Shown: positions 23,479 to 36,100 of the stretch, in pieces
How positions within the stretch are numbered: the first letter of the stretch is position 1
Layout of the letters: each line of letters opens with the position of its first letter
Assembly: GCA_907163345.1 (NCBI GenBank)
Contig: CAJQUN010000502.1
Span: 1 to 64,000, forward strand
Direction of reading: 5' to 3'
DNA from: Haberlea rhodopensis
Lineage: Eukaryota; Streptophyta; Magnoliopsida; Lamiales; Gesneriaceae
DNA: 64,000 bases
Program-made: the position numbers and the translations under genes
The notes under the pieces: model-generated
What the model saw: only the letters and a program-made list of their open reading frames with translations
The model's database searches: none
What the model was told of the DNA's origin: nothing

Positions 23479-23698
23479 CCGATCGATCGCTAGGCTCGTA
23501 CCGATCGATCGGTGAAACAGGGGAAAGTAAGGTGGTTCATGTACCAATCGATTGCTGAAGGCGACCGATCGATCGCTCAAATGCCGTTGCATTTTAAGAC
23601 ATTCAGACTTTGGAGCGATCGATCGCTAGCTTCTGACCGACCGATCGCTGGGGTTGAATGTTTGGACCGATCGATCGCTAGAGTGACCGATCGATCGG
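23479..23698 (+). repeat. Cluster of CGATCGATCG palindromes, B LTR
   Basis: Eight sites of the form (C/G)CGATCGATCG(C/G), at 23479, 23501, 23544 (degenerate, CAATCGATTG), 23565, 23615, 23637 (degenerate), 23667 and 23687. Spacing is irregular and spacers are unrelated, so this is not a simple tandem repeat. Similar clusters occur in the A-family LTRs. Confidence 0.9.
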
Positions 23699-25660
23699 TA
23701 GACTTACAATGTTGAACAACATTATCTTGTTGTGGAAATTGATAGTTCAACCTCTTTTAACATGATATTGTTGGTATTGTTGTAGCGTCATCATAGGGGA
23801 CAGGACAACGAGGCGTTTACACATTGACACCTGATTTATATCTTTTATGTCGCAGGACAGGTACGTGTTGACGTACGAGTAATGATATTCCATTTATGAC
23901 ATTATATCCTGATATATGATGTTGATATATTGTTGATTTCGATATGAGATGGATATCTTGTTTATTGCGATATGAGATTTATATGATTGAGATTGACTGG
24001 GATTGTTGTCACGATAGATATGCTACATATGCTTTGGCATGAGAGATATACGCCGGTTGGGTATATGCTCTGGCTGTTATAACATGTGAGGACGGTACTA
24101 TGATATGTACTGCTAATATGAAGATGTGATGAGGTTCCACTAACATATTGAGCTGAGATAGACATATCATATTGGTCTGGTTATAACAGGATGAGGACGA
24201 TTATACGATATGTGCTGCCAATATGAAGATGTGAGGAGGTTCCACTGACATATTGAGCTGAGATAGGCATATCAGATCGGTCCTGTTACCATTGTTGGGC
24301 ATGTTACATATGTTGTTGAACGTAATGCCATGATAGGTATGCTATTGTTGAGCATATGCTTTGGCATGATAGGTATACTCTGGTTGAGTATATGTTTGGA
24401 CTGTCATAATGTGTGAGGACAGAAATATGGTTTGTGCTGCTAATATGAAGATGTGAGGAGGTTCCACTGACATATTGAGCTGAGATAGACAAATCATATT
24501 TGTTCCATTATAACAGGGTGATAGATGAGATCTATCATGATATATTTGTATTTTGTATGATGAGGTATGTACATGGATATGTACAGGAACAACCAAAGAA
24601 GAGTATTGCAAATGCATGATTTACAGGAAGTTGTTTATATAGTATTGATGCATTATATTGATGTTATTGTGGACATCATTTCATACTCATGTATTTTGTA
24701 TGGTTGTTCTGTAGGGACTCATAGCTGGGGAGAGCTAGGATTGTGTGATGTCCAGATTTATTATAATCATTTGTCGGACTAAATATGATTTAGATTTTAT
24801 TGATAATTAATTTTAGAATTAATTAATTAGAAGTGGAATTGACCAAGTGAAGGTCAACTGGCAAGTTAATCGGATCATAAAATATTTTGAGATTTAAAAT
24901 ATACTCCGTTAATATTTGTGATATCCCCGAAATAATTAATTGCAATTAGGGCATTAATTATGTTTATGTGATATTATGGCGATAATTAGATTATGTGTTG
25001 GGACTAATTATCTTGGTAAAATGCTTGTCACATGGTAGGCGTGACCCGGTAGAGCATTTCCGGGTACATGTTATACATGTTGGGATTTGGGTGTTATAAT
25101 GGTTTAAATGATATGGGTTGTGTCTATTTGGTAAAGCATGATTTTAAATGGTGATCTTAGTGCATTGTGGTAAAATACTTTTAAAATATCATGTTGGGGT
25201 ATTCTACATACCATGCTTGTGTTTAGATGAACATTTAAAACCCCATATCATGGCATGGGAGCCACTTGCATACTTTATATCCCATCACCCCTCTCTTCCA
25301 GCTTTTTGGTCCCTAAACCCCCTCCACTCATCCATATCCTTCCATTTTCGTTTCTGAAACAAGGGAGGAGGAGAAAACTTTGAGAAAGGAGTCTTTTTGT
25401 GTTTTCTTGCTTGAAACTTGGAGCTCAAGTGGTAAGCTTCCACAATGGTAGAGTTTTGTTGAGTTTTGGTTGGGTTGTAGCTTGTTTTTGAGGTTAAAGG
25501 GGGGGTAGATCTTGTTCCAACATCTTGTTTATGTTTGGGGGTTGTATTTTAAGGTTGTTTTGTGGTTATATGTTGAGCATGGGAGTTGTTCTTGGTTGTA
25601 GATGAGTTTAAGTGTTGTTGGAAGCTCATACATGGAAGTTTCTCGCTGGAACAGGGCTGC

Positions 25661-25878
25661 TCGATCGATCGAGATTAGGGTCCGATCGATCGAGCAAGGC
25701 AGAGCCTGAACAAGGCGTGAAATGAGCTTACCGATCGATCGGTAATTTTTCCCGATCGATCGGTGTGATGTTTCGATCGATCGGAAAAATGGTTCGATCG
25801 ATCGGTGGAGGCAGTACTTGGATGCCTATTTTTTTCTTAACTTGGCGATCGATCGGGGCTTGGGGACCGATCGATCGC
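25661..25878 (+). repeat. Cluster of CGATCGATCG palindromes, A-family solo LTR
   Basis: Eight intact CGATCGATCG cores within 218 bp, starting (with one flanking base) at 25661, 25682, 25731, 25752, 25773, 25794, 25845 and 25867. Flanking bases vary (T, C or G). Four central sites are about 21 bp apart (25731-25794), close to two helical turns. Confidence 0.93.
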
Positions 25879-26214
25879 AAGGCATAAAATGTGGATTTTG
25901 GGATTTTGTTTTAAATGATGTTATTTTTGGTAATGGTTCACTTATTGGCTTCTAATATGGATTCATGTGATTGTGTAGAACCATCCCAGGTAGCCACACA
26001 TCAAAGGAGATAAAGTTCCACGACATCTCCACTTTTGGAACTAAGGTACGTAGTGAGACGTACGAGCATCGGACGGTAAAACGTATTTATTACGCTTTGA
26101 ATTGGCTATGCATTATGGTTGCACATGTGGTCTTATTTATGCATTATGGTTGCATATATAGTTGGAACATGCATTATGGTTGCATGTAATTGTGAGTCGA
26201 GGTTATATCACAGT

Positions 26215-26420
26215 GATGAAGAATACTTGCCGCCTTCATGTCGAGGCGATGATAGAATACTTGCCACTGTCATATTTAGCGATGAAGAATATTTGCCGCA
26301 AACATGTCGAAGCGAAGGATCATGCCGCTGTCATGTTGATGCGAGGGATATTATGCCGCTAATATGTCGAAGCGAGGGGTATTAATGCCGCTGTCATGTA
26401 ACGCGAGGGGTATTATGCCA
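26215..26420 (+). repeat. CGCT/AGCG hairpin array, A-family solo LTR
   Basis: GCCGCTGTCAT...AGCGATG-type units, preceded by three copies of ATGCATTATGGTTGCA (inverted repeat TGCA). Homologous to the internal array of P (2627-3640) and to 48385-48600. Confidence 0.85.
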
Positions 26421-27017
26421 CTGATACAATAAGACTGGGATAGGCCATTGGTATACATGGAACGGATGCATGTCATGACATATATTATTGGTGTTATAAT
26501 CAATTAATTGTGATTATGGTACAGGGACAACCAAGGGAGCTTTTATATGTGTTAAGTACAGGAAGTGATTTGCATTTATGGTTTATGCAATGAATTATGA
26601 TCATATTATTGTGAATATGATTTATATACATGCTCATGGTTTGGGGTTGTTCCTGTAGGTACTTTTGGGCGGACGGGCTAAGGCGGGTTGATGCAGTGAG
26701 CCAGTGAGGAGTGCTTTTGGCATAGTAGGCTTAATTTTTGTATAGTCTCTACTCTAGGAGTAGTGTAAAGCTATAGGATTAGCATTCATTGGTTGAGAAT
26801 GTAACTAATCCCTTTTGGAACTTTATTTTGGCACTGGAATTTAATAGCTCAGGGCATCAACACAACCTTTATACTCTGTTATGCATGGAAATTTTTATTT
26901 ACGCCTTTAATCCGCACTTAAGGAACTAGGGTCCTTACAATATTTTAGAAATAAGTTAATTAAAATGAAGAATTTAAGTTTTGGGTTTTTGGAGTGTGTA
27001 AATCTCCAATCGTTGTC

Positions 27018-27025
27018 TATAAATA
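27018..27025 (+). promoter_or_regulatory. TATA box, element C 5' LTR
   Basis: TATAAATA upstream of the GC-rich tract. Its distance from the LTR start was doubled by the solo-LTR insertion, which now separates it from upstream U3. Confidence 0.6.
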
Positions 27026-29888
27026 ATATATCAGTACACCGGCGATAATTCGATGTACAAAACCGGGCCAGGATACAAAAATAAATATATTATGTTGGGC
27101 ATTTTTGGACACACGGTAAAATGTGTAAATACACGCACAAAAAAACCCGATCCTCTTTTTCTTCGCTGCTGCCCGACCCCGCGCCGTTCAAGCCACGCGC
27201 ACGCCGCCTCCGACCTCCTTCCGGCGCGTCCGAACCGTCATCGTCTTCGTCTCTTCCAGGCGCATCTTTCCATACCAAGAACATGAGGCTTCGTCGCGGA
27301 TTGCGTCCGGATCTAGCAAGGAAGCGCTGCGGTTTGATTTCCAAATTCGTCCGTTTTTGGGGCGATTTTCTTCCAATTTTTTTGTGGGTAATTCTCCTCA
27401 TCCTTCAATCGTTTTTCCCCTGAAATCCCTCAATTTTTGATGAAGCTTTGGTTCGATTTTTGCTAGCATTTTGGAAGGGTTTGCTAGTGTGTGTTCGTGT
27501 GTGTGCAGCAATGTGTGCGTGAGTGTGTGTTCTGTGCGTGTGTTTGTATCCTGCATGTATTAGTGTGTGTAGGTGAAGTTTATACAAGAAAATGTGTATT
27601 CCAACATGTATTGGTATAGGTACAAGACTTCTATATATGTTGTGCCTTGTGGTTGGATGATGTTTTGTTAATGCAGAAGGCAAACTTGGTTTGGTGTAGT
27701 GGGTTAAGGCGATTATGTGCCCATAATTCTATTATGAACATTATAATTGGAAACTCGATAGCATGAGACATGTTATTGATTGTTAGAATGAAATGTTGAT
27801 TTATGCATTGGCTTAGTATTATTGTTGGTTAAAAGATGAAGATTAAAATCATGCATGGAATGTGTTTGTTAATAGGCTTAAATGAGATTCAAGTGTGGGT
27901 CTAAGTCTTGTTAGTGGGGTGAAAATGACTAACTTTTATGGCTTGTAGCCATTGTGATATTTGGTAGATGTTGGGCTATGGTATGAGATGTGAAGCATGG
28001 GTAGTGTGTAAATAAGTGGGTTAGATACATGCTAGTATGTGTTAACATGGAATAGAGCGTATGGTGATATTAATGCTCAAATGGATAGCATAGCATGTAT
28101 TAATGATTTATGTCACTTTAATGAGTTTCAAATCTTAATAGTTCTAAATCAATAATTTTGGAGATCCAATGCATCTCTAAATTGTTAAAGTTGAATTTAA
28201 TCAATAAATGACTTTATGTTGGGATTAAGGGAATTAGATTTAAAAGGGTAGAATCTTGTATCTACATGGATCCTTTCTTTCATGTCTTGGTTTGAATCAC
28301 CTCGGTGTGGGTTTGAATGTTTGGAACATGTTAATTGGCTTAATTGGATTGTTTTAGTTAGACACTAGTTGGATATTATTATGCATACACCCTTGCACTT
28401 CCTTTCCCTCTGCTGAACTGATGTGTCTAGTGAACTGCTATGTGAGTTGGGCGTGATCTTGCACTTATGGGTGTGTGTATCCCGCATCATGTGTGTGATG
28501 TAGAGGATGGTGGGAGATGATGGGGTTTTGCATTACCAATGTAATATCATGATTCATGTGAAGATGTGTGCATCAAAGTATTGATTATGATTTGATTTAT
28601 AATATTGAGTTATTGATTTGTGATATAGAAATGAAAGTAAGAACTAATGGTGGATATTCATTGCTTGGATTATGAGCTAATATTGAATTGATATTCGATA
28701 TAGACTCTTCAGGAGACTTCGGACGTTGATGATAGCTTGTTCATGTTGTCTACTATAAGGTACGTGGTGACGTACGAGCAGGTATATCTAGTATCTATAC
28801 ATTCATGTATACATGCAATTTTGAATATGATGTTTCAGGTAAGTGTTTGACTTTAACAATTGAGTTTCATATACGAGTTATGGGGGACACGTAGTGGTAC
28901 GTGATCCGATTATACTAGTTGAGTATTGATGCCTTGGGCACGAGCATTATGAGAAAGTGTCGAGAATGAGATAGTGGGATAACCAGGTTTACATTGATGT
29001 TGAATTATTTATGTTGAGCATAAATGATGCATTGTTGTTGTATTGAATTCATAGTGTTGTTGGATATCATATTTTCAATGATAATACTGAACTTGACATT
29101 ATGAAAGTCCGTGAGTTTGAAACAGGAACAGTGTGTGGAAGCTATACAGATTCGGAATCGTACAGGGAGTATATTTTATGAGTTTTGAATAATCTAAATT
29201 GTTGCATTATGATTTCGTATGCTGATTTGTGATTGAATATTGAGTGGGAGTGTGCTCACCCTGTGTGGGGGCTGTTTCTGTTTAAACAGGTACAACAGGT
29301 ACGATGCGGCCTTGGAGTGCTAGGCTCGAACCTTGTTGGATGATGCTTCCAGAAGCATAGTATGAGATTGAGCCGATATACGAGGTTGAGCGGTTGGTAT
29401 TTATACTATTTATGCATCCGGATGAATATCCGTTATTCGTTGCTCTTCTGTGAGCACATGTATCTGTATATGGACTGTATAAGGGTGTTGAAACCCACTT
29501 TTGTTATCTTATTAGTGTGGTGCCTTCCCTGGCTGGGAATTTACTCAGTGTTTCTGCATTCTGTTTAGTATTGTGTTGTCCGTGGTCGGGAGTTATGTTG
29601 TGATGTGTTTTTATTTCTGGTTAGCTCAGTTTGTGGGGAGACTCTGCCCAAATTTTTATAAAAACCCACAATGTAAAAGTGGTGTAATGGGGATGGTATT
29701 GGGTGAAATCCCTGAGTCTATTTGTTGGTCGAGATAATCATATAATGTTGAACATTGGTTATGTCATGGGATTATGGGAAACATGAAATGATTCCTTTTT
29801 AAAGAATGAAAAGAAAATGAAAAATTTATACACATACGACGTCATAAATGAACTAATGACGAGTTTAAGTGTTGGGGCCTTACATTAG

Positions 29889-29900
29889 TGGAATCAGAGC
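29889..29900 (+). other. Primer-binding site, element C (one mismatch)
   Basis: TGGAATCAGAGC, one base off the Met-tRNA complement, five bases after the 5' LTR. The leader after it closely matches that of P (GCTCTTTGGGGCTGTT). Confidence 0.82.
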
Positions 29901-30309
29901 AGTGGTTGCTCTTTGGGGCTGTTAAGGGCCTAGGAAGGTATTGATAGCACATATTTATGCATGATGACATTAATGTTGTATGACACAACTAGTTGTTTAT
30001 GTGCTTTTATGATATGAAAAGTGGTGTTGCTAATCATTGTAATTGCAGGAATCGTGTAGGATGCGATGGGATGCATTAATGGTGATGTCTAGCCCTTCAT
30101 GTATTATGTGTTAAGGGATCTGATTTGTAGGAAAATCTGGAAATGTGAGACGTACGGGCTTCGGACGGTAAAACGTGTTACACCTTTGATTATATATATC
30201 GTGGATAGTGAACCCTTACATGTGATGGTATATGTGGAATGATAGTGATATATATTGTGATAATGGAATCAACTGTTGTGTTCGATTATTGTGGTAGAAT
30301 TGATGAATG

Positions 30310-31150
30310 TTCCGGTAGCCTTTATCTCCGAGCGAGGGAGGTACTTGCCGCTGTCATATGAAGCGATGGTAGTATGATATTTGCCGATGTCATGTCTAAG
30401 CGAGGTAACATGCCGCTGTCATTGTCGAAGCGAGGGATATCATATGATGCCGCTATATGTCGAAGCGAGGGGTCCTAAAATTCCGCTGTTGTATTGGGAC
30501 CGGAACAGTCACAATTCTAGTGATTAATGTGGAATATTGTGGTTATAACTGGAACGTGGTATCGATCATTATATTTGTGAACTGTTGTATTAACCTGGAT
30601 GCAGGTACAGGGAGCTAGTGGAAGTTCCGGTAGTTGTTATATTCGAGCGAGGGAGGTACTTGCCGATGTCATATGAAGCGATGGTAATATGATATTTGTC
30701 GTTGTCATGTCTAAGCGAGGTAACATGCCGCTGTCATTGTCGAAGCGAGGGATATAATATGATGCCGCTATATGTTGAAGCGAGGGGTCCTAAAATTCCG
30801 CTGCTATAACAAGACCGGAACAACCACATTATCGATATTGATAGCGATATCTCATTCCGCTATATTGGTTGGCGATGGTTCATGTCGCCAGGTATATTGA
30901 TAGCGATGTCTCATTCCGCTATATTGGTTGGCGATGGTTCATGCCGCCAGGTATATTGATAGCGATGTCTCATTCCGCTATATTGATTGGCGATGGTTTA
31001 TGCTGCCGGGTACATGTATAGCGATGCCTTTTTCCGCAATGTCATTGGCGATGGCTCATGCCGCCAGACATGTGTTTAGCGATGGTGCATTTGGCTGATT
31101 CTATGGCGATGGTTCTTGCCGCCGATTATATATATAGTGACGTCTCATTC
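30310..31150 (+). repeat. Hairpin array with internal duplications, element C
   Basis: CCGCT...AGCGAGG/AGCGATG units as in P. A segment of about 205 bp starting TTCCGGTAG (30310) is repeated at 30625, offset 315 bp. A 59-bp unit then repeats three times (ATAGCGAT at 30841, 30900 and 30959). No coding content. Confidence 0.87.
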
Positions 31151-31339
31151 CGCTATTCTGTTGATGGTGAGTATATCAATTTGTGTATTGATATGAAATC
31201 ATATTTTGTGGAACATTTATGTTGAAAGCAGGGACAATTTAAAGGATCAAGTGTGGATCAACTGTGTACAGTAAGTGTTATTACATCTTGTTGTTTTAAG
31301 AATGTATATTCATTGTGATTATGGATATTATATGTATGC

Positions 31340-33063
31340 CAGTAGTGGCGATGAGTATTATGTACCGCCGTAGGGCGATGAAGATTGATGCATTGCTATT
31401 GTGTTAGCAATGAATATGTTTAGTACCGCTATTGTGATTAGCAATGAATGTTGTTGTACCGCAATTGTGTTAGCAATGAGTATTGATGATGCTTTGATTG
31501 CAGATGGCAATAGAAGTTGTGCTATGTACAGTTATGTTATTGCTCATTGGGTATATGTGATTTAGGCCCAAGAGGATATTGGATCGATCCAGGAGGACAA
31601 AGTATCGAGGTAAACCGTTTCAGTTGGTTAAACATATTGATATATGTTGATTCGAGTTATTTTGTTGAATATTATTGATTTTGAAATCATGTACATGTAG
31701 AAAAGTTGATAATGGAATTGAAGTGAAACCTAGATGTGTCATAATCATATTTTTGTTACGGTAACGAGGCAAGAAGGAGTGTAACCTCTGTGATAACACT
31801 CTCATATCTACGGTGTGTAGTGATGAGATATTGAAAATAGATGTTAATCATTTTGTGATGATAATTATTGCTATGAAAGCATGCTAGTTTTGTATGTGGT
31901 AGGATTAATAATTTATTAATCACCTATCATGATGAATGGAATACAATCAGATAGACATGAGTTTAACGAGTGTGTCACGGGATGACATGAGCATGTCACG
32001 GGATGACGCGTGATTACTACGAATGTCATGTGTGGACATGTGTTCATTGTGAATATTCATGATTAATGAATTATTATGTTTCGAGGATGAGTTAAAGATT
32101 GATATAAATTGCGTCATTGAGGCATGTAATTAATTCTTATGTTAAATTCCAATCACCTTATGAGACAGTGTGTTGTAACATGTTGTGTATAGAACTGCGT
32201 GAAACCTTTGATGCAGGGAATTAATGTTTGATGACAGAAACATTATGAATATCAAAATGCGTAAATGACAAGGTACATGTTATCTTATGAGTATTTGAGA
32301 AATACTAACGAGTTTATTTTGTACTTGCCATATGACAGATAATAGTTGGGTAATGTAATGTGGAAATGTTGATACTTAAGAGTATGTGAGTGCGGCGATG
32401 AACATGATATTATGATGCCATTGTGTATTGTAGATGATTCCATCTACAAAGGTATGTCACGAACTATTCGATATTGATGCTGATGCCTTGTGTTAGATGA
32501 GTATAATCGTGACATGAAAACATTGGTGTTAAGCCATTTATCATGATTTGATACTGATGGTCTGTGGCTGTTGGTGTGTATAATGAGTATATACGTATGT
32601 GAGAATGACTAATGGGTTTTCTAGTCATTACCTTGCACCAGATAATAGGCAGGAGATGATATATGCAAGATTGATGCGTAAAGGCTCAAGAGTACCGTTA
32701 CTTCATACGGATGACGGTAATGATGTGGGGATAAGTTGCATACATTTGCAACGACACAGGTATGAAGTTAATTAAGATAAATGTTGATGTATTGTCATAT
32801 ATTCTTGAATATACATGAAAGCATGGATTGCATGATTTAACGAGATTATATGATGGGTACTTTGATGAAAGTATATGACGGGAAATAAGATTGTGCAATG
32901 GAATTGTATCGATGAAAGTACACAGGTAGTGAGATATGACAAAGAAGCTTGACGGTTAAACACTTCTTGCGATCGTTGGTGCAATGGGGCACATGTGTGA
33001 GCCACGATGATTCCGATGACTGTCATCCTACAGATGGTAAAGTCACTATATCGAGCTATATAG
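31340..33063 (+). other. Hairpin-dense non-coding segment, element C
   Basis: No gene. Perfect inverted repeats include CATTGCTA/TAGCAATG 31391-31412, GGATCGATCC 31581-31590, GATTAATAA/TTATTAATC 31903-31921, ATTCAT/ATGAAT 32055-32071, AGTATTT/AAATACT 32290-32306, TTGTAGAT/ATCTACAA 32428-32449, AATGACTA/TAGTCATT 32604-32629, TATATTC/GAATATA 32798-32813 and CTATAT/ATATAG 33046-33063. Confidence 0.82.
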
Positions 33064-33132
33064 GGTACGTAAATTTTACAGTTGGCTTTTATGATAAGCA
33101 TGCGTTGAAATTTCGAGGACGAAATTTTATAT

Positions 33133-33144
33133 GTTGGGGAGAAT
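33133..33144 (+). other. Polypurine tract, element C
   Basis: GTTGGGGAGAAT directly before the 3' LTR. The upstream stem AAATTTCG/CGAAATTT (33108-33127) has 8 bp. Confidence 0.8.
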
Positions 33145-36100
33145 TGTGATGTCCAGATTTATTATAATCATTTGTCGGACTAAATATGATTTAGATTTTA
33201 TTGATAATTAATTTTAGAATTAATTAATTAGAAGTGGAATTGACCAAGTGAAGGTCAACTGGCAAGTTAATCGGATCATAAAATATTTTGAGATTGTAAA
33301 ATATACTCCGTTAATATTTTAGAAATAAGTTAATTAAAATGAAGAATTTAAGTTTTGGGTTTTTGGAGTGTGTAAATCCCAATCGTTGTCTATAAATAAT
33401 ATATCAGTACACCGGCGACACTTCGATGTACAAAATCGGGCCAGGATACAAAAATAAATATGTTATGTTGGCATTTTTGGACACACAGTAAAATGTGTAA
33501 ATACACGTACAAAAAAACCCGATCCCCTTTTTCTTCGCTGCTGCCCGACCCCGCGCCGTTCAAGCCGCGCGCACGCCGCCGTCCGACCTCCTTCCTGCGC
33601 GTCCGAACCTTCATCGTCTTTGTCTCTTCCAGGCGCATCTTTCCATACCAAGAACATGAGGTTTCGTCGCGGATTGCGTCCGGATCTAGCAAGGAAGCGC
33701 TGCGGTTTGATTTCCAAATTCGTCCGTTTTTGGGGCGATTTTCTTCCAATTTTTTTGTGGGTAATCCTCCTCATCCTTCAATCGTTTTTCCCCTGAAATC
33801 CCTCGATTTTTGATGAAGCTTTGGTTCGATTTTTGCTAGCATTTTGGAAGGGTTTGCTAGTGTGTGTTCGTGTGTGTGCAGCAATGTGTGCGTGAGTGTG
33901 TGTTCTGTGCGTGTGTTTGTATCCTGCATGTATTAGTGTGTGTAGGTGAAGTTTATACAAGAAAATGTGTATTCCAACATGTATTGGTATAGGTACAAGA
34001 CTTCTATATATGTTGTGCCTTGTGGTTGGATGATGTTTTGTTAATGCAGAAGGCAAACTTGGTTTGGTGTAGTGGGTTAAGGCGATTATGTGGCTATAAT
34101 TCGATTATGAACATTATAATTGGAAACTCGATAGCATGAGACATGTTATTGATTGTTAGAATGAAATGTTGATTTATGCATTGGCTTAGTATTATTGTTG
34201 GTTAAAAGATGAAGATTAAAATCATGCATGGAATGTGTTTGTTAATAGGCTTAAATGAGATTCAAGTGTGGGTCTAAGTCTTGTTAGTGGGGTGAAAATG
34301 ACTAACTTTTATGGCTTGTAGCCATTGTGATATTTGGTAGATGTTGGGCTATGGTATGAGATGTGAAGCATGGGTAGTGTGTAAATAAGTGGGTTAGATA
34401 CATGCTTGTACGTGTTAACATGGAATAGAGCGTATGGTGATATTAATGCTCAAATGGATAGCATAGCATGTATTAATGATTTATGTCACTTTATTGAGTT
34501 TCAAATCTTAATAGTTCTAAATCAATAATTTTGGAGATCCAATGCATCTCTAAATTGTTAAAGTTGAATTTAATCAATAAATGACTTTATGTTGGGATTA
34601 AGGGAATTAGATTTAAAAGGGTAGAATCTTGTATCTACATGGATCCTTTCTTTCATGTCTTGGTTTGAATCACCTCGGTGTGGGTTTGAATGTTTGGAAC
34701 ATGTTAATTGGCTTAATTGGATTGTTTTAGTTAGACACTAGTTGGATATTATTATGCATACACCCTTGCACTTCCTTTCCCTCTGCTGAACTGATGTGTC
34801 TAGTGAACTGCTATGTGAGTTGGGCGTGATCTTGCACGTATGGGTGTGTGTATCCCGCATCATGTGTGTGATGTAGAGGATGGTGGGAGATGATGGGGTT
34901 TTGCATTACCAATGTAATATCATGATTCATGTGAAGATGTGTGCATCAAAGTATTGATTATGATTTGATTCATAATATTGAGTTATTGATTTGTGATATA
35001 GAAATGAAAGTAAGAACTAATGATGGATATTCATTGCTTGGATTATGAGCTAATATTGAATTGATATTCGATATAGACTCTTCAGGAGACTTCGGACGTT
35101 GATGATAGCTTGTTCATGTTGTCTACTATAAGGTACGTGGTGACGTACGAGCAGGTATATCTAGTATCTATACATTCATGTATACATGCAATTTTGAATA
35201 TGATGTTTCAGGTAAGTGTTTGACTTTAACAATTGAGTTTCATATACGAGTTATGGGGGACACGTAGTGGTACGTGATCCGATTATACTAGTTGAGTATT
35301 GATGCCTTGGGCACGAGCATTATGAGAAAGTGTCGAGAATGAGATAGTGGGATAACCAGGTTTATATTGATGTTGAATTATTTATGTTGAGCATAAATGA
35401 TACATTGTTGTTGTATTGAATTCATAGTGTTGTTGGATATCATATTTTCAATGATAATACTGAACTTGACATTATGAAAGTCCGTGAGTTTGAAACAGGA
35501 ACAGTGTGTGGAAGCTATACAGATTCGGAATCGTACATGGAGTATATTTTATGAGTTTTGAATAATCTAAATTGTTGCATTATGATTTCGTATGCTGATT
35601 TGTGATTGAATATTGAGTGGGAGTGTGCTCACCCTGTGTGGGGGCTGTTTCTGTTGAAACAGGTACAACAGGTACGATGCGGCCTTGGAGTGCTAGGCTC
35701 GAACCTTGTTGGATGATGCTTCCAGAAGCATAGTATGAGATTGAGCCGATATACGAGGTTGAGCGGTTGGTATTTATACTATTTATGCATCCGGATGAAT
35801 ATCCGTTATTCGTTGCTCTTCTGTGAGCACATGTATCTGTATATGGACTGTATAAGGGTGTTGAAACCCACTTTTGTTATCTTATTAGTGTGGTGCCTTC
35901 CCTGGCTGGGAATTTACTCAGTGTTTCTGCATTCTGTTTAGTATTGTGTTGTCCGTGGTCGGGAGTTATGTTGTGATGTGTTTTTATTTCCGGTTAGCTC
36001 AGTTTGTGGGGAGACTCTGCCCAATTTTTTATAAAAACCCACAATGTAAAAGTGGTGTAATGGGGATGGTATTGGGTGAAATCCCTGAGTCTATTTGTTG

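Larger units (their letters stand above)
24917..26939 (+). mobile_element. Solo LTR of the A family
   Basis: A lone 2023-bp LTR (TGTGATATCCCC to GGTCCTTACA) homologous to the A 3' LTR (47203-49117). It is flanked by ATATT at 24912-24916 and 26940-26944, a clean target duplication, so it arose by LTR-LTR recombination of a full element. It must postdate C, because it interrupts the C 5' LTR only. Confidence 0.93.
24744..29884 (+). repeat. Element C 5' LTR, interrupted by a solo LTR
   Basis: Starts TGTGATGTCCAG and ends TTGGGGCCTTACA. Broken at 24917-26944 by the A-family solo LTR. It contains a TATA box (27018), a GC-rich tract (about 27150-27330), a TG-rich run (27485-27550), the ACGTACG motif (28757-28779) and a CACCC/GGGGG hairpin (about 29255-29271). 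Confidence 0.93.

Noticed and set aside
27053..27423. ORFs of about 100 codons in the GC-rich part of the C LTR (also 33460-33813)
   Set aside because: Low-complexity Pro/Arg/Ser-rich translations of a GC-rich leader, on both strands and interrupted differently in the two LTRs; no domain.
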